DNA of 25,642 bases, taken from NCBI GenBank assembly GCA_964503665.1, contig CAZDAR010000037.1, forward strand, positions 1 through 25,642. Direction: 5' to 3'. Below, piece after piece: positions 14,866 through 23,547 of this stretch; position 1 is the stretch's first letter, and every line of letters starts with the position of its first letter. A program made the translations under genes and the position numbers. The notes beneath the pieces are model-generated. The model did no database searches. It saw only the letters and a program-made list of their open reading frames with translations, and was not told the DNA's origin. Origin of the DNA: 40-80 sp964503665 (GTDB taxonomy: Bacteria > Bacteroidota > Bacteroidia > Flavobacteriales_D > Crocinitomicaceae).

Positions 14866-16302
14866 ATGAAGATTTTAAAAATAAGCGGAATAACAATTTT
14901 AGCACTTGCACTACTCTATCTTGCTGCTATTTTTACATTAGAATTTATTATTGAAAAGAAATTAAAGCAGGAAAAAGAACTGTCGTTTAAGGAATTCAAC
15001 ATGAGCTTTGGAGGAGATTTCACATTTAAAGAGCTTACATTTAAGAATAAAATACTCGCTGTAAAGGTGGAAGATGTAAAATTAAACATTGGCATTATGC
15101 GACTTCTATCTGACACCATCTTGATAGAAAAAGCAAGAGTGAAAGACGTGACAATAAATTATTACAAAAACGATATTGATTCAACGCAAAGAAAAAAAAG
15201 CAAGCACAAGAAAAAAAGAGCATTTGCACTTCATGATGTAATTATTTCCGGTCTTGACTTATACTCTATCAAAGATAAGGACACACTTACAAATGTTTTA
15301 GGAGTGAATTTGAAAGCCAGATTAAACGATCTCGAAAATATTCAGTTTGATCAATTGGAAAAGTTGAATTTTCAATCAATGCGACAAAATACGGGCGTAC
15401 TTAATGATTTCAGCATTGATCATTTTAATTACACGAATCATACAATTTCTATTGATACTTTTAAATTATTCACACGCTATTCAAAAGAAGAATACATAAA
15501 ATATATCCCTGAACAAAAAGGGCATATTGATCTAGTTGCAAGCAAGATAGTCTTAGATAGTGTCATTTTTGATATTCGAAAAAACACACTTGAAAAAGTA
15601 AGTTTGAACGAAATTAATATGGATAAATTCGAATTGAATGTTTACAGAGATAAGACCATTCCAGAATATACCCAACACGAACCTACGTACGCCGAAATAT
15701 TACAAAGTTTAGATTTCGAATTAGAGGCGAATGCAATGATTGCGAAAAATTCGAGTGTAAGCTTCTCGATGAAAACGGACAATCAAAAAGTAAGTCGAAT
15801 AGATTTGAAAGAGATCGATGCTCGATTAACGCAAATTAATAACATTCCGTCAAAAAACCAATTACTCAATCTTACTGGGAATTTCTCGCTAAGTCCAACT
15901 TCAAAGATTGACGTTTATTTAGCGTATAATCAATATGCCAATGTGGAAACTTTTCAATTAGATGTTCACGGTAGAGAGATAGACACCAAATCATTAAATA
16001 GCATGTTGCGCCCAGCGTTGAATACGCGAATTGAAGGTATTGTTGATGCTATTGATGTTCATATGGAGTCGATGGCAACTGGTGCCGGAACCGTGCGAGT
16101 TCAATCCGAAAACATTAAAGTCAAGCTTTTTAAAGAAAATGGTGAACCGCGTAAATTCTTTACGTTTGTTGGGAATTTATTACTGCATAAGCCTCTTGAT
16201 AAAACGGGCGAAGTCAAAGATTTTGAGTTTGATAAAACAAGGCCAATGTGGAATTATATTTGGCATTTCACTGAAGCGGGAATTAAAGATGCTGTTCTTT
16301 AA
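14866..16302 (+). CDS. AsmA-like (DUF748-type) envelope protein
   Basis: A protein of 478 aa from the ATG at 14866; the frame is open from 14779 (507 aa) but the extra 29 residues are polar and look unlike a signal, whereas MKILKISGITILALALLYLAAIFTLEF is a proper membrane anchor. The body consists of long beta-rich repeats typical of the AsmA/DUF748/YhdP group (for example FKELTFKNK, VKVEDVKLNIG, IEKARVKDVTINYY), ending with a C-terminal segment KPLDKTGEVKDFEF. Such proteins form elongated grooves that are thought to move phospholipids between inner and outer membranes or to help outer-membrane assembly. It is near but apparently not co-transcribed with the FHA gene (177 bp gap). Its end overlaps the tail of truC by 4 bp (convergent). 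Confidence 0.75.
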   Translation: MKILKISGITILALALLYLAAIFTLEFIIEKKLKQEKELSFKEFNMSFGGDFTFKELTFKNKILAVKVEDVKLNIGIMRLLSDTILIEKARVKDVTINYYKNDIDSTQRKKSKHKKKRAFALHDVIISGLDLYSIKDKDTLTNVLGVNLKARLNDLENIQFDQLEKLNFQSMRQNTGVLNDFSIDHFNYTNHTISIDTFKLFTRYSKEEYIKYIPEQKGHIDLVASKIVLDSVIFDIRKNTLEKVSLNEINMDKFELNVYRDKTIPEYTQHEPTYAEILQSLDFELEANAMIAKNSSVSFSMKTDNQKVSRIDLKEIDARLTQINNIPSKNQLLNLTGNFSLSPTSKIDVYLAYNQYANVETFQLDVHGREIDTKSLNSMLRPALNTRIEGIVDAIDVHMESMATGAGTVRVQSENIKVKLFKENGEPRKFFTFVGNLLLHKPLDKTGEVKDFEFDKTRPMWNYIWHFTEAGIKDAVL

Positions 16303-17018
16303 TCGGAAAGTATAGGTGTAATTTCAGCTTCGTTTAAACCGATCCATCCCATTATATCCAAAAAGTGTATTGGAATTGACGCATTAATTTTTAGTATTCC
16401 TTTTGAAAATGGATGTTCCAACGTCATACTTTCTGCATGGAGAAGCATCTTACTAAGATTAAATTCCTTTAGGAAAAGAGCATTTTGTTTGTTGCATCCA
16501 TGTGGTCTATCACCAATAATTGGGTAGCGTAAATGATTCAAATGTTTCCGAATTTGATGCATTCTCCCTGTTTTTGGAAAAGCTTCAATCAAAGAATAAC
16601 GAGAAGTCTCAAATTTTCCAAAAGAAAGTGGAATTTCAACGTGTTGAAGTAAACGAAAGTGCGTCACAGCATCTTGTTCCTTTCCTTTTTCATTGATTAA
16701 TGGATGATCTACGAAAATCTCATCTGGAAAAAATCCACGAACAATCGCTACATAGCGCTTTTGTGTAGCTGATTCTTGCATCATCAATTGAAAAGAATGA
16801 ACAAAATCTTGATGTCTGGCAAATAATAAAACACCCGATGTTTTTCTGTCTAAGCGATGAATTGGAAACACATGATAGCCTAACTGATTTCTCAATAGTT
16901 GCACAGCGAATTCCTTGGCATCGCGTGCTAATTTTGTTCTGTGCACAAGAAGTCCAGCAGGTTTATTGACAGCAATGAGAAAATCATCTTCATACAGTAT
17001 TTCTAATTCATTTTCCAC
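16299..17018 (-). CDS. truC: tRNA pseudouridine(65) synthase
   Basis: A 239-aa RluA-family pseudouridine synthase. It follows the TruC pattern along its whole length: LEILYEDDFLIAVNKPAGLLVHR at the start, catalytic HRLDRKTSGVLL with Asp57, QKRYVAIVRGF, DAVTHFR, the TruC-type PKTGRMHQIRKHLNHLRYPIIGDRPHG and the LLHAESMTLEHPF ending. TruC modifies U65 in tRNA-Ile and tRNA-Asp of E. coli. No S4 domain is present, as expected for TruC. It is slightly shorter than the 260-aa E. coli enzyme. The tail-to-tail 4-bp overlap with the AsmA-like gene leaves no terminator between them, and the flotillin terminator lies just upstream, so truC must have its own promoter in a 25-bp space or rely on read-through. 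Confidence 0.9.
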   Translation of the reverse strand: MENELEILYEDDFLIAVNKPAGLLVHRTKLARDAKEFAVQLLRNQLGYHVFPIHRLDRKTSGVLLFARHQDFVHSFQLMMQESATQKRYVAIVRGFFPDEIFVDHPLINEKGKEQDAVTHFRLLQHVEIPLSFGKFETSRYSLIEAFPKTGRMHQIRKHLNHLRYPIIGDRPHGCNKQNALFLKEFNLSKMLLHAESMTLEHPFSKGILKINASIPIHFLDIMGWIGLNEAEITPILSD

Positions 17019-17042
17019 TATTTCCTGCTAGAATTTGTCTTT

Positions 17043-17076
17043 AAACAAAAAAGGCTTCACCATTTGGCGAAGCCTT
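17043..17076 (-). terminator. Terminator of the NfeD-flotillin operon
   Basis: On the minus strand AAGGCTTC (17076-17069) pairs with GAAGCCTT (17058-17051) around a loop that includes a further CC/GG pair, followed by TTTTTTGTTT. It is a strong rho-independent terminator 20 bp after the flotillin stop codon. Confidence 0.9.
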
Positions 17077-17096
17077 GAAATTTAATGTTTGTTTTA

Positions 17097-18551
17097 TTAT
17101 TTTGAAGTATCTTCTTTTGGCTCTTCACCCTTCGGCTTAGCATCTCCTTTTTTAGATGAAACCTCTTTTTTAACAGCCTCTTCGATATCCTCGCCTTTTA
17201 AATAATTTGGCAATTGCATTCCTGCCATATTGAACATCTCTTGTAATGGTGGAACGGCTTTATACATTCCTGAAATAAAGTTAGAAGTCGATGTTTTACC
17301 ATCTTTCCCATTTCCATTTTCCCAAACAGTTACTTTATCAATCTTAATGTTCTTAATTGCTTCCGCTTGTGTTCTAACTAATTCCGGTAATTTATCAGCG
17401 ATTAAAAGTAACACCGCATCTTTCGAATTGTTTCCAGCTGCCTTCACAATTTGATCTAAACCTTGTGCTTGCTTAGTCAATATCTCGTAAAGTCCTTTTG
17501 CCTCTGCTTCTTTTCTTAAATAAATCGCATCCGCTTCACCTTTAGCAATTCTTCTAATACGCTCAGCTTGTGCTTCTGCGTCAATTTCTATCTTTTGCTT
17601 ATCTATTTTTGCAGGAACAATAATATCCGCTCCCTGCTCTGACTCTTTACGCTTTGCACGCGCATCTTCCGCTAATTTCTCAGCTGCATAAGCTTCTTCT
17701 AATGCTTGAGCCGCTTGTACTTTCTCCGAAGCATTCGCTATTTTCTCAGCTTCTGCTTCTCTTGATCGTCGCTCAGCATCCGATTTAGCAATCTGAATCT
17801 TGGCCATGTTCTCTCCTTCAACAGCAAGTGCATTAGCTGCTGCTACTTGAATACGTTGATCTTGCACTGCTTGTGCCTCACCAATAGAACCGTCTCTTAC
17901 TTTCTGCGACACCGAAATTTTAGCATCGTTAATTGCTTTGGCTGCTGCTTCTTTTCCTAACGCTTCAATATATCCAGACTCGTCATGAATATCGGTAATG
18001 TTTACGTTGATTAATTTCAATCCTACTTTTTTCAACTCAGCCTCAACACCATGTGTAATGTGGGATAAAAACTGATCTCTATCAGAGTTAATTTCTTCAA
18101 TATCCATCGATGCAACCACCATACGCAATTGACCAAATATAATTTCTTGTGCTAAATCTTTTACTGCATCTAAGCTCAATCCCAGTAAACGCTCAGCTGC
18201 ATTTTGCATAACGCTAGGTTCTGTAGAAATACCAATCGTAAATCTGGAAGGAACATTTACACGAATATTTTGTTTACTCAATGCATTGGTTAAATTCACC
18301 TCAATTGACATCGGCGTCAGGTCCAAGAATTCATAGTCCTGAATGATTGGCCAGATAAATGAGGCGCCACCATGTATACATTTTGCAGATAGGCCTCCTC
18401 CTGTTTTACCATAAACGACTAAAATTCTATCGGAAGGACAACGTTTGTACCTCCTCATCATAGAAAACAAGAAAATAAATAAAATGATAATGACAGCACC
18501 AATTAAATAAATACTGCTAAAAGCATCAACTTGAAGAATGATTAAGTTCAT
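17097..18551 (-). CDS. Flotillin-family membrane protein
   Basis: A 484-aa scaffold of ordered membrane domains. An N-terminal membrane segment (about 13-31) is followed by the SPFH/PHB domain (about 35-200: SDRILVVYGKTGGGLSAKCIHGG, WPIIQDYEFLDLTPM) and a long Ala/Glu-rich coiled coil (about 200-350) with the flotillin repeat pattern of E-A-E. The C-terminal tail (about 440-484) is Lys/Glu-rich and low complexity. Family members organise signalling and secretion proteins into lipid domains. The start codon overlaps the stop of the NfeD-like gene (ATGA, 18548-18551), which fits the universal coupling of flotillin with an NfeD partner (FloT-YuaF, YqiK-YqiJ). It ends at the strong terminator at 17043. 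The length is slightly less than the 500 aa of Bacillus FloT. Confidence 0.93.
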   Translation of the reverse strand: MNLIILQVDAFSSIYLIGAVIIILFIFLFSMMRRYKRCPSDRILVVYGKTGGGLSAKCIHGGASFIWPIIQDYEFLDLTPMSIEVNLTNALSKQNIRVNVPSRFTIGISTEPSVMQNAAERLLGLSLDAVKDLAQEIIFGQLRMVVASMDIEEINSDRDQFLSHITHGVEAELKKVGLKLINVNITDIHDESGYIEALGKEAAAKAINDAKISVSQKVRDGSIGEAQAVQDQRIQVAAANALAVEGENMAKIQIAKSDAERRSREAEAEKIANASEKVQAAQALEEAYAAEKLAEDARAKRKESEQGADIIVPAKIDKQKIEIDAEAQAERIRRIAKGEADAIYLRKEAEAKGLYEILTKQAQGLDQIVKAAGNNSKDAVLLLIADKLPELVRTQAEAIKNIKIDKVTVWENGNGKDGKTSTSNFISGMYKAVPPLQEMFNMAGMQLPNYLKGEDIEEAVKKEVSSKKGDAKPKGEEPKEDTSK

Positions 18552-19141
18552 GAATTTGTTGGTTTTTGAAGGGTTTCTACTAATAATAATTCGGCACTTA
18601 CTATCGCTATTACTTTAACCACAGTACCAGTAGCTAATGTTTTATCTTCATCGGTCAACGCATCTAATTCGCGCAATGCACCTTGTACAATAATTTGAAC
18701 TTTTCCAGTTTTTGAACGATTCGCTCCAATGGGTAAATAAACTTCTCCAATTGTACCTAGTGCATTTTTAATTTTCAAAGTACCATCTTCCGCCAGACGA
18801 CTCATGAAATAAAATAAAGAAGAAGTAGCAACCATCATTAATAAACCTGCCATGACTGAAATGGTTAAAACAACACTATTTGAATAACCTCCGCCCATAC
18901 AAACAACACCTGTCCATCCAAAAATGGTAAAGAAAGCCACTAAATTTTTAAACGTGAAAAACTGAAATCCTACACCGCCATCATCCGCTTCAAAGTTGGT
19001 AGCATCTGCATCCATGTCAGCATCCATACCACCACCTATGAAAGTCATTATCAGTAATATCCCAAATATTAAAGAACCAATGATGGCAATCATCCAATAG
19101 GTTTTCTCATAAATCAACAATCCGTCAAAAAATTCTTGCAT
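18548..19141 (-). CDS. NfeD-like (YuaF/YqiJ-type) partner of flotillin
   Basis: A 197-aa membrane protein: one helix at about 14-36, an acidic loop with DADMDADATNFEADDGG (about 40-56), two helices at about 63-82 and 88-113, then a soluble C-terminal domain (about 120-190: TLKIKNALGTIGEVYLPIGANRSKTGKVQIIVQG) of the OB-fold type used by NfeD proteins. The acidic loop followed by a VGFQFFTFKNLVAFFTIFGWTG segment is characteristic of the flotillin-linked branch. It lacks a serine protease domain, like YuaF. It is immediately upstream of flotillin with a 4-bp ATGA overlap and is transcribed with it. No clear TAnnTTTG element was found in the AT-rich sequence just before its start. Confidence 0.85.
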   Translation of the reverse strand: MQEFFDGLLIYEKTYWMIAIIGSLIFGILLIMTFIGGGMDADMDADATNFEADDGGVGFQFFTFKNLVAFFTIFGWTGVVCMGGGYSNSVVLTISVMAGLLMMVATSSLFYFMSRLAEDGTLKIKNALGTIGEVYLPIGANRSKTGKVQIIVQGALRELDALTDEDKTLATGTVVKVIAIVSAELLLVETLQKPTNS

Positions 19142-19198
19142 AAGGTTTTAAATTAAAGTTATCTAATATACAAAATATATTTGAAATAAAAGTAAAAT

Positions 19199-19237
19199 AT
19201 ATATTTTAAGTATACTCCACTTTTTACTATGCTTAAA
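19199..19237 (-). terminator. Possible terminator after the transglycosylase-like gene
   Basis: Arms 19205-19214 and 19228-19237 (TTTAAGTATA and TATGCTTAAA) pair with one mismatch on the minus strand, followed by a T-rich run. It lies just after the stop of the 19246 gene. The stem is AT-rich and therefore only weakly supported. Confidence 0.35.
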
Positions 19238-19245
19238 GTATCATT

Positions 19246-20505
19246 TTACAACGAATCTACCTCATTCAACATTTTTAAACCATTATTTTCAACTGGAGAT
19301 ACTTCTTTTTTCTTTTCTTTTTTTGGAAAAACAATGGTACGTTCTAACTCTTCTGTTGGTGTAAATGGACGGCTTGTTAGAGGAAATAAATCTTGTAATT
19401 CACCACTATAATAAAACTCAAAACAAAGCCCTCCAAAAGTATAATCGTTGTCTCCTACTTTAAAGTTAGAACCTCCAACCTTTGGATTCGGCCCTGGTTT
19501 ACTCTTATGATAGCCTAAGTTAAACAATGAACCTAATATCTCAGGTCGAGATGCTAAGGTATACCCGCTTTTCTCCCAATGAGATTGGTATTGCCTTATA
19601 AGTAAGGCCGTATATAGATAGGAATAAAAGTGTGTTCCTCCTTGAATAAGACGTTGAATTGTCGGATATTTATGTGCAGCAATAGTGTCCACAACTGATT
19701 CTGGGAAAGTGTCTTTTAAATTAATACATTGTGCATAGTATTTCCCTGGATAAAAGGGGCTACTGGGTGAAAATAGTGTGTTCTCGATTCGGAGTGCTGT
19801 ATGTTCCTGTATACCTGTCACGCCATAACCGCGGTTTTTAGGCAAGAGAATATAGTTGAATCGATATACTTTATTTTTGAATTTTTCACGCGATGAGTTG
19901 AACATCCGTATTTGTTCTCCCACTAAACACATCACAATTAATCGCGATTCAACACCTGTAATTTTTGCTACAGAATCAATCGCTTTCTTATCTGCTTTTA
20001 CTTGTTTACAAAAATCTTTCCATTCGATATAATTTGCCCACGGGTAAATTGACATGGAATTATCACCTTTATTAGTTTCTATTTTTTGCAGTCTTTTTTG
20101 ATAGTCCTTATCTTTTTGTAAAAAGAGATTTGTAGCATCTAACATTCGTAGCGCAACCGTTATATCGTGTGTTTTATCATAAGCATCAATAATTATTTTC
20201 GCATTAATCGGATAATCTTGTGCTAATAATCCAATGCGTTGATACATTTTACGTTCTTCACTATCAAATGTTAAGCTATCTACTTTAAATCCTTGATTGT
20301 ATTTTCCCGCCATCTTTTCAAAGTAGCGGTTATTCACGTCAATGCTTCCTTTATCATTCGTCCATTTAAACTTAGACGCTAACGCTACGGTAATCATAAA
20401 TAACGCAAATAGCGCTAACACGTGAATACCTGATAAATACGTATATTTAAAAAACTTCCATACCCGTTTTTTAACGTGTTTCTCTGAATTAGGCTGGTGT
20501 TCCAT
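19246..20505 (-). CDS. Membrane-anchored lytic-transglycosylase-like protein
   Basis: A 419-aa protein with a basic cytoplasmic start, one membrane helix (about 25-44), and a large outer-face domain. Residues about 175-240 resemble the core of lysozyme-like transglycosylases: ITGVESRLIVMCLVGEQIRMF (candidate catalytic Glu197) followed by GYGVTGIQ (226-233), the usual G-x-x-G-I/L-x-Q element. The later part (about 285-380) has HFYSYLYTALLIRQYQSHW, RPEILGSLFNLGYHKSKPGPNP and GGLCFEFYYSGEL, a pattern I associate with DUF1402-type proteins. The C-terminal 35 residues are Lys/Glu-rich. It is likely to act on peptidoglycan; enzymatic activity is inferred from motifs only. It is transcribed alone between the yajC terminator and the NfeD gene. 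Confidence 0.65.
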   Translation of the reverse strand: MEHQPNSEKHVKKRVWKFFKYTYLSGIHVLALFALFMITVALASKFKWTNDKGSIDVNNRYFEKMAGKYNQGFKVDSLTFDSEERKMYQRIGLLAQDYPINAKIIIDAYDKTHDITVALRMLDATNLFLQKDKDYQKRLQKIETNKGDNSMSIYPWANYIEWKDFCKQVKADKKAIDSVAKITGVESRLIVMCLVGEQIRMFNSSREKFKNKVYRFNYILLPKNRGYGVTGIQEHTALRIENTLFSPSSPFYPGKYYAQCINLKDTFPESVVDTIAAHKYPTIQRLIQGGTHFYSYLYTALLIRQYQSHWEKSGYTLASRPEILGSLFNLGYHKSKPGPNPKVGGSNFKVGDNDYTFGGLCFEFYYSGELQDLFPLTSRPFTPTEELERTIVFPKKEKKKEVSPVENNGLKMLNEVDSL

Positions 20506-20654
20506 TAGAATAAAATAAGTAAAATAGTAGTCTTCATCAACTGATTATAAAAATCGTTTACAAAGATGCTCCTTTTTTGAATTGCTTACTCAGAAAATGA
20601 AAAATATATTTGGAAAGGATGAGAGATTTCTCAATTGTATTGTCTGTATATTTT

Positions 20655-20690
20655 CAAAACAATAAAGCCGAGTTCCAATCGAAACTCGGT
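20655..20690 (-). terminator. Terminator of the leuDH-nusB-DUF1573-yajC operon
   Basis: On the minus strand CCGAGTT (20689-20683) pairs with AACTCGG (20674-20668) around an 8-nt loop, with a wobble pair at the base, followed by CTTTATTGTTTT. It lies 26 bp after the yajC stop codon. Confidence 0.82.
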
Positions 20691-20715
20691 TAATTAATTC
20701 TTTAAAGATCTAAAA

Positions 20716-20988
20716 TTAATCTTTCATCAATTCTTCTGAAGAAGACTGGATAGCCGCTTTTGAAAAACGAATTTTAGTTCCTTCTGAGCTAACCAATACT
20801 GTTGTATCAGAAACTTCTAAAACTTTACCTTGAACACCTCCGATAGTAATAACTCTATCTCCAGCCTTTAAATTTTCTCTAAATTGACGTTGTGTTTTTT
20901 GTTTCTTTTGTTGCGGTCTAATCATGAAGAAGTAGAAAACTACAAAGATTAGCACCATTAAAAGCATGTTGATTGTTTGTGGACTCAT
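20716..20988 (-). CDS. yajC: Sec translocase accessory subunit YajC
   Basis: A 90-aa inner-membrane protein with one N-terminal helix (about 6-24, ending FYFFMIRPQQKKQK, the YajC hallmark) and a small cytoplasmic beta domain (LKAGDRVITIGGVQGKVLEV, about 40-60). YajC associates with SecDF and YidC to help protein export. Its length and sequence are ordinary. It is the last gene of the operon, 28 bp after the DUF1573 lipoprotein gene, and is followed by a terminator. Confidence 0.95.
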   Translation of the reverse strand: MSPQTINMLLMVLIFVVFYFFMIRPQQKKQKTQRQFRENLKAGDRVITIGGVQGKVLEVSDTTVLVSSEGTKIRFSKAAIQSSSEELMKD

Positions 20989-21016
20989 GTTTTATTTTAT
21001 TTTATTTTAATTTATA

Positions 21017-21406
21017 CTATTTACTTACGACGTCTGCCGTGATAATAACGGTCGTCAATGATGGATCTGTATTAGCTGTAATACGGACATCTTTTGTCAA
21101 CTTACCCAAAGCACTAGTTTCAATAATTGATTTAATTTCAACTGTCTCTCCCGGAGGAATTGGATCTTTCGGATATTCAGCGATGGTGCAAGAGCAAGAA
21201 CCTTTTACTTCTGCTAAAATCAATGGATAAGAACCTGTGTTCTTCACTTGAATAGTCGATTTTACGTTTTCACCTAAAACCACTTCTCCAGCATCTATCC
21301 TTGTATTCACTTCCATCGTTGTTTTTTGTCCTATCTCATATGCACCCTTGGATGTACAAGCGGTAAAAACAATAAAACTTAATACTATAAAAAATAAACT
21401 TCTCAT
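21017..21406 (-). CDS. DUF1573 lipoprotein
   Basis: A 129-aa envelope protein with a signal ending in VFTAC (Cys17, lipidation). The remaining 110 residues are one DUF1573 Ig-like beta-sandwich: VKNTGSYPLILAEVKGSCSCT with the conserved Cys71 and Cys73, then EYPKDPIPPGETVEI and an ending strand TTVIITADV. The family is abundant in Bacteroidota and its role is not established. It sits 12 bp after nusB and before yajC, an order often conserved in this phylum. The conserved cysteines might form a disulphide or bind a metal; this is inference. Confidence 0.9.
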   Translation of the reverse strand: MRSLFFIVLSFIVFTACTSKGAYEIGQKTTMEVNTRIDAGEVVLGENVKSTIQVKNTGSYPLILAEVKGSCSCTIAEYPKDPIPPGETVEIKSIIETSALGKLTKDVRITANTDPSLTTVIITADVVSK

Positions 21407-21418
21407 TATTATCTTTTT

Positions 21419-22369
21419 TTAATCCATTAAACCACGACCAACTTTCGTGATTTTATTTTCACCATTTAAGCGTTCAACAGCTTTGTCTAAAACACCGTTG
21501 ATAAATCCATTACTTTTTGGCGTTGAATAGAATTTGGAAATTTCAATATATTCATTTAACGTCACTTTAATCGGAATATTGGAAAACTCCTTTACTTCAG
21601 TAATCGCTAAGTTCATCAATAAAACATCCATTAACGCCAATCTATCTAGTTCCCAATTACTTATTAATTCATCAATTAATTTTTGATTTTCTTCGTAATG
21701 GTCAATTGATAGTCTAAATAAACGAGAAATGAAATCTTTTTCATCTTCTTCGTCTTTGTATAAGGGTAAGATTGTGTTGTTATCGCCATCTTCTTTGAAC
21801 GTCTTAATGGTTTTTATCACCATTGAGCATGTTAAATCAATATCATCAATCCAGTGAATACTCATTTCTTCAAAGAAATGATAGATAAGAGTTGAATTCG
21901 CCACATGCTCTTTAAATAAGTCAATTACAAAAGCGGTATCTTCTTGAAAGGACGACTCTGTGTTTGCCATATAAAGCGTGTATGATTCAGAATTGCGAAT
22001 TATCATCATGACTTTTCGTAAAATCTCTTGCTTTTCGGCACCCACCCAATTGACTTTTTTCGCAGTTGCGACATCAATTAATTCACGATTATTCTCTAAA
22101 ATAGTGAATATTGGGTTATTAACAAATTTCATATTGGGATTGATATCTTCATCACTTAAAAAGCGTTTATTTTTCAATTCTTCTAATCGATTTTTTTCGA
22201 TGGAGACGAAACCTTCAAACACCAATAAAAGATATAGATATAAATCATACATCTGTTCGACATTCTTAAAAAGCTCTTTTTCAGCTACCAATCTGTTCGA
22301 ATGATGTGACTGAAAAAAAGCATATATCGCTTGTAAAACTTTTATTCTTAAGTGTCTACGGTTTAACAT
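21419..22369 (-). CDS. nusB: Transcription antitermination factor NusB, long form
   Basis: A 316-aa protein, about twice the length of E. coli NusB (139 aa), as is usual in Bacteroidota. The start MLNRRHLRIKVLQAIYAFFQS is the typical N-terminal helix, and the C-terminal part (about 228-305: LIDELISNWELDRLALMDVLLMNLAITEVKEF, IPIKVTLNEYIEISKFYSTPKSNGFINGVLDKA) is the NusB core. The long middle portion (about 50-225) is helical and acidic. NusB with NusE binds boxA RNA to protect rRNA transcription. Its ATG overlaps the leuDH stop as TAATG (22367-22371), indicating translational coupling. It is second in the four-gene operon. Confidence 0.93.
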   Translation of the reverse strand: MLNRRHLRIKVLQAIYAFFQSHHSNRLVAEKELFKNVEQMYDLYLYLLLVFEGFVSIEKNRLEELKNKRFLSDEDINPNMKFVNNPIFTILENNRELIDVATAKKVNWVGAEKQEILRKVMMIIRNSESYTLYMANTESSFQEDTAFVIDLFKEHVANSTLIYHFFEEMSIHWIDDIDLTCSMVIKTIKTFKEDGDNNTILPLYKDEEDEKDFISRLFRLSIDHYEENQKLIDELISNWELDRLALMDVLLMNLAITEVKEFSNIPIKVTLNEYIEISKFYSTPKSNGFINGVLDKAVERLNGENKITKVGRGLMD

Positions 22370-23466
22370 TACATAGGTAATTTAACTCTTCCAACTGATA
22401 CGATTCGTTCTTCAGCAATTGTATTAGCGATTTGGTAAGTAGGAATATTTTCTTTTGAAGAGCGTTGGATAATATTTTGAATGGTTGTGTAAATACCCTC
22501 TGCTTTAGCCATTCCCCAATCAGGATTTAAGCCTTTAAATTCTGTATAAACATTGATTACACCACCAGAGTTAATCGCGTAGTCAGGAGCATAAATAATT
22601 CCTTTCTCCATGATCATTCTTCCGTGGACATTCTCGTCTTTCAATTGATTATTAGCAGAACCTGCAATAATAGAACATTTCAAACGATCCAATGTGCTGT
22701 CATTCACCGTTGCTCCTAATGCACATGGCGCATAGATATCTACATCTAAATCGTAGATTTCATCTAAACCAACCACTTTTGCATTGTATTTTTTGGAAAC
22801 ACGAGCCAAGGCTTCTTGATTGATGTCCGTGATATAAATGTCAGCTCCTTCTTTTGAAAGGTATTCTACTAAATATTCACCCACATGACCTATTCCTTGA
22901 ACGGAAATTTTACGCCCACTTAAAGAATCTGTACCAAATTGCTCTTTAGCTGCAGCTTTCATTCCTACGTAAACACCATAAGCTGTCACTGGAGATGGAT
23001 CGCCACTTTTTCCTGGTAAACCAACCACGTGATTAGTTTCCATGTTCACCCAAATCATGTCTTGTGGACTTGTACCAACATCTTCAGCTGTTACATATTT
23101 TCCACCTAAGCTATTGACGAATTTTCCGAAACGTCGCATGTATGCTTCGTTCTTCATGACTTTGGAGTCACCAATAAGAACAGATTTTCCACCGCCAAGG
23201 TTCAACCCTGCCAGTGAATTTTTGTACGTCATTCCACGAGACAAACGCAAAACATCTGTCAACGCTTCCATCTCGTTGTTGTACATCCACATTCTAGAGC
23301 CACCTAACGCAGGCCCTAAAACAGTACTATGTACACCGATGATTGCTTTCAATCCGGTTTCATTGTCATTACAAAAAAGAACTTGTTCATGATTGTATTG
23401 ACTTAATTGTGCAATAACAGGATTCTCTGCTAAATTTACATCCTTCATATCTTTTACTTCAAACAT
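22369..23466 (-). CDS. Leucine/Glu/Phe/Val-type amino acid dehydrogenase
   Basis: A 365-aa NAD-dependent amino acid dehydrogenase, closest by pattern to leucine dehydrogenase, which converts branched-chain amino acids to 2-oxo acids and ammonia. Substrate lysine Lys82 (MTYKNSLAGLNLGGGK) and catalytic Lys94 are spaced 12 apart as in the Bacillus enzyme; the Rossmann loop VQGIGHVGEYLVEY (GIGHVG at 191-196) and GGSRMW near residue 55 are present. The substrate could be leucine, valine or related; the exact preference cannot be read from this. A start at the internal Met7 would remove only six residues. It leads the nusB-DUF1573-yajC operon. No TAnnTTTG element was found on this strand in the 81 bp before its start, so the operon promoter is unassigned. 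Confidence 0.9.
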   Translation of the reverse strand: MFEVKDMKDVNLAENPVIAQLSQYNHEQVLFCNDNETGLKAIIGVHSTVLGPALGGSRMWMYNNEMEALTDVLRLSRGMTYKNSLAGLNLGGGKSVLIGDSKVMKNEAYMRRFGKFVNSLGGKYVTAEDVGTSPQDMIWVNMETNHVVGLPGKSGDPSPVTAYGVYVGMKAAAKEQFGTDSLSGRKISVQGIGHVGEYLVEYLSKEGADIYITDINQEALARVSKKYNAKVVGLDEIYDLDVDIYAPCALGATVNDSTLDRLKCSIIAGSANNQLKDENVHGRMIMEKGIIYAPDYAINSGGVINVYTEFKGLNPDWGMAKAEGIYTTIQNIIQRSSKENIPTYQIANTIAEERIVSVGRVKLPM

Positions 23467-23502
23467 GCGGTACTATTTAGAACATTAGTAAAATGTATTT
23501 CT

Positions 23503-23510
23503 TAATTTTG
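23503..23510 (+). promoter_or_regulatory. -7 promoter element for the ABC exporter
   Basis: TAATTTTG is an exact TAnnTTTG match 37 bp before the ATG at 23548. No TTG box lies at the right distance upstream, so support is partial. Confidence 0.45.
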
Positions 23511-23547
23511 CCTATTCGCTTTGGCGGTGTAAAATTAAAAATAAAGA

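Noticed and set aside
19142..19198. TAnnTTTG promoter for the NfeD-flotillin operon
   Set aside because: The minus strand has similar AT-rich words but none with the exact TA-n-n-TTTG spacing.
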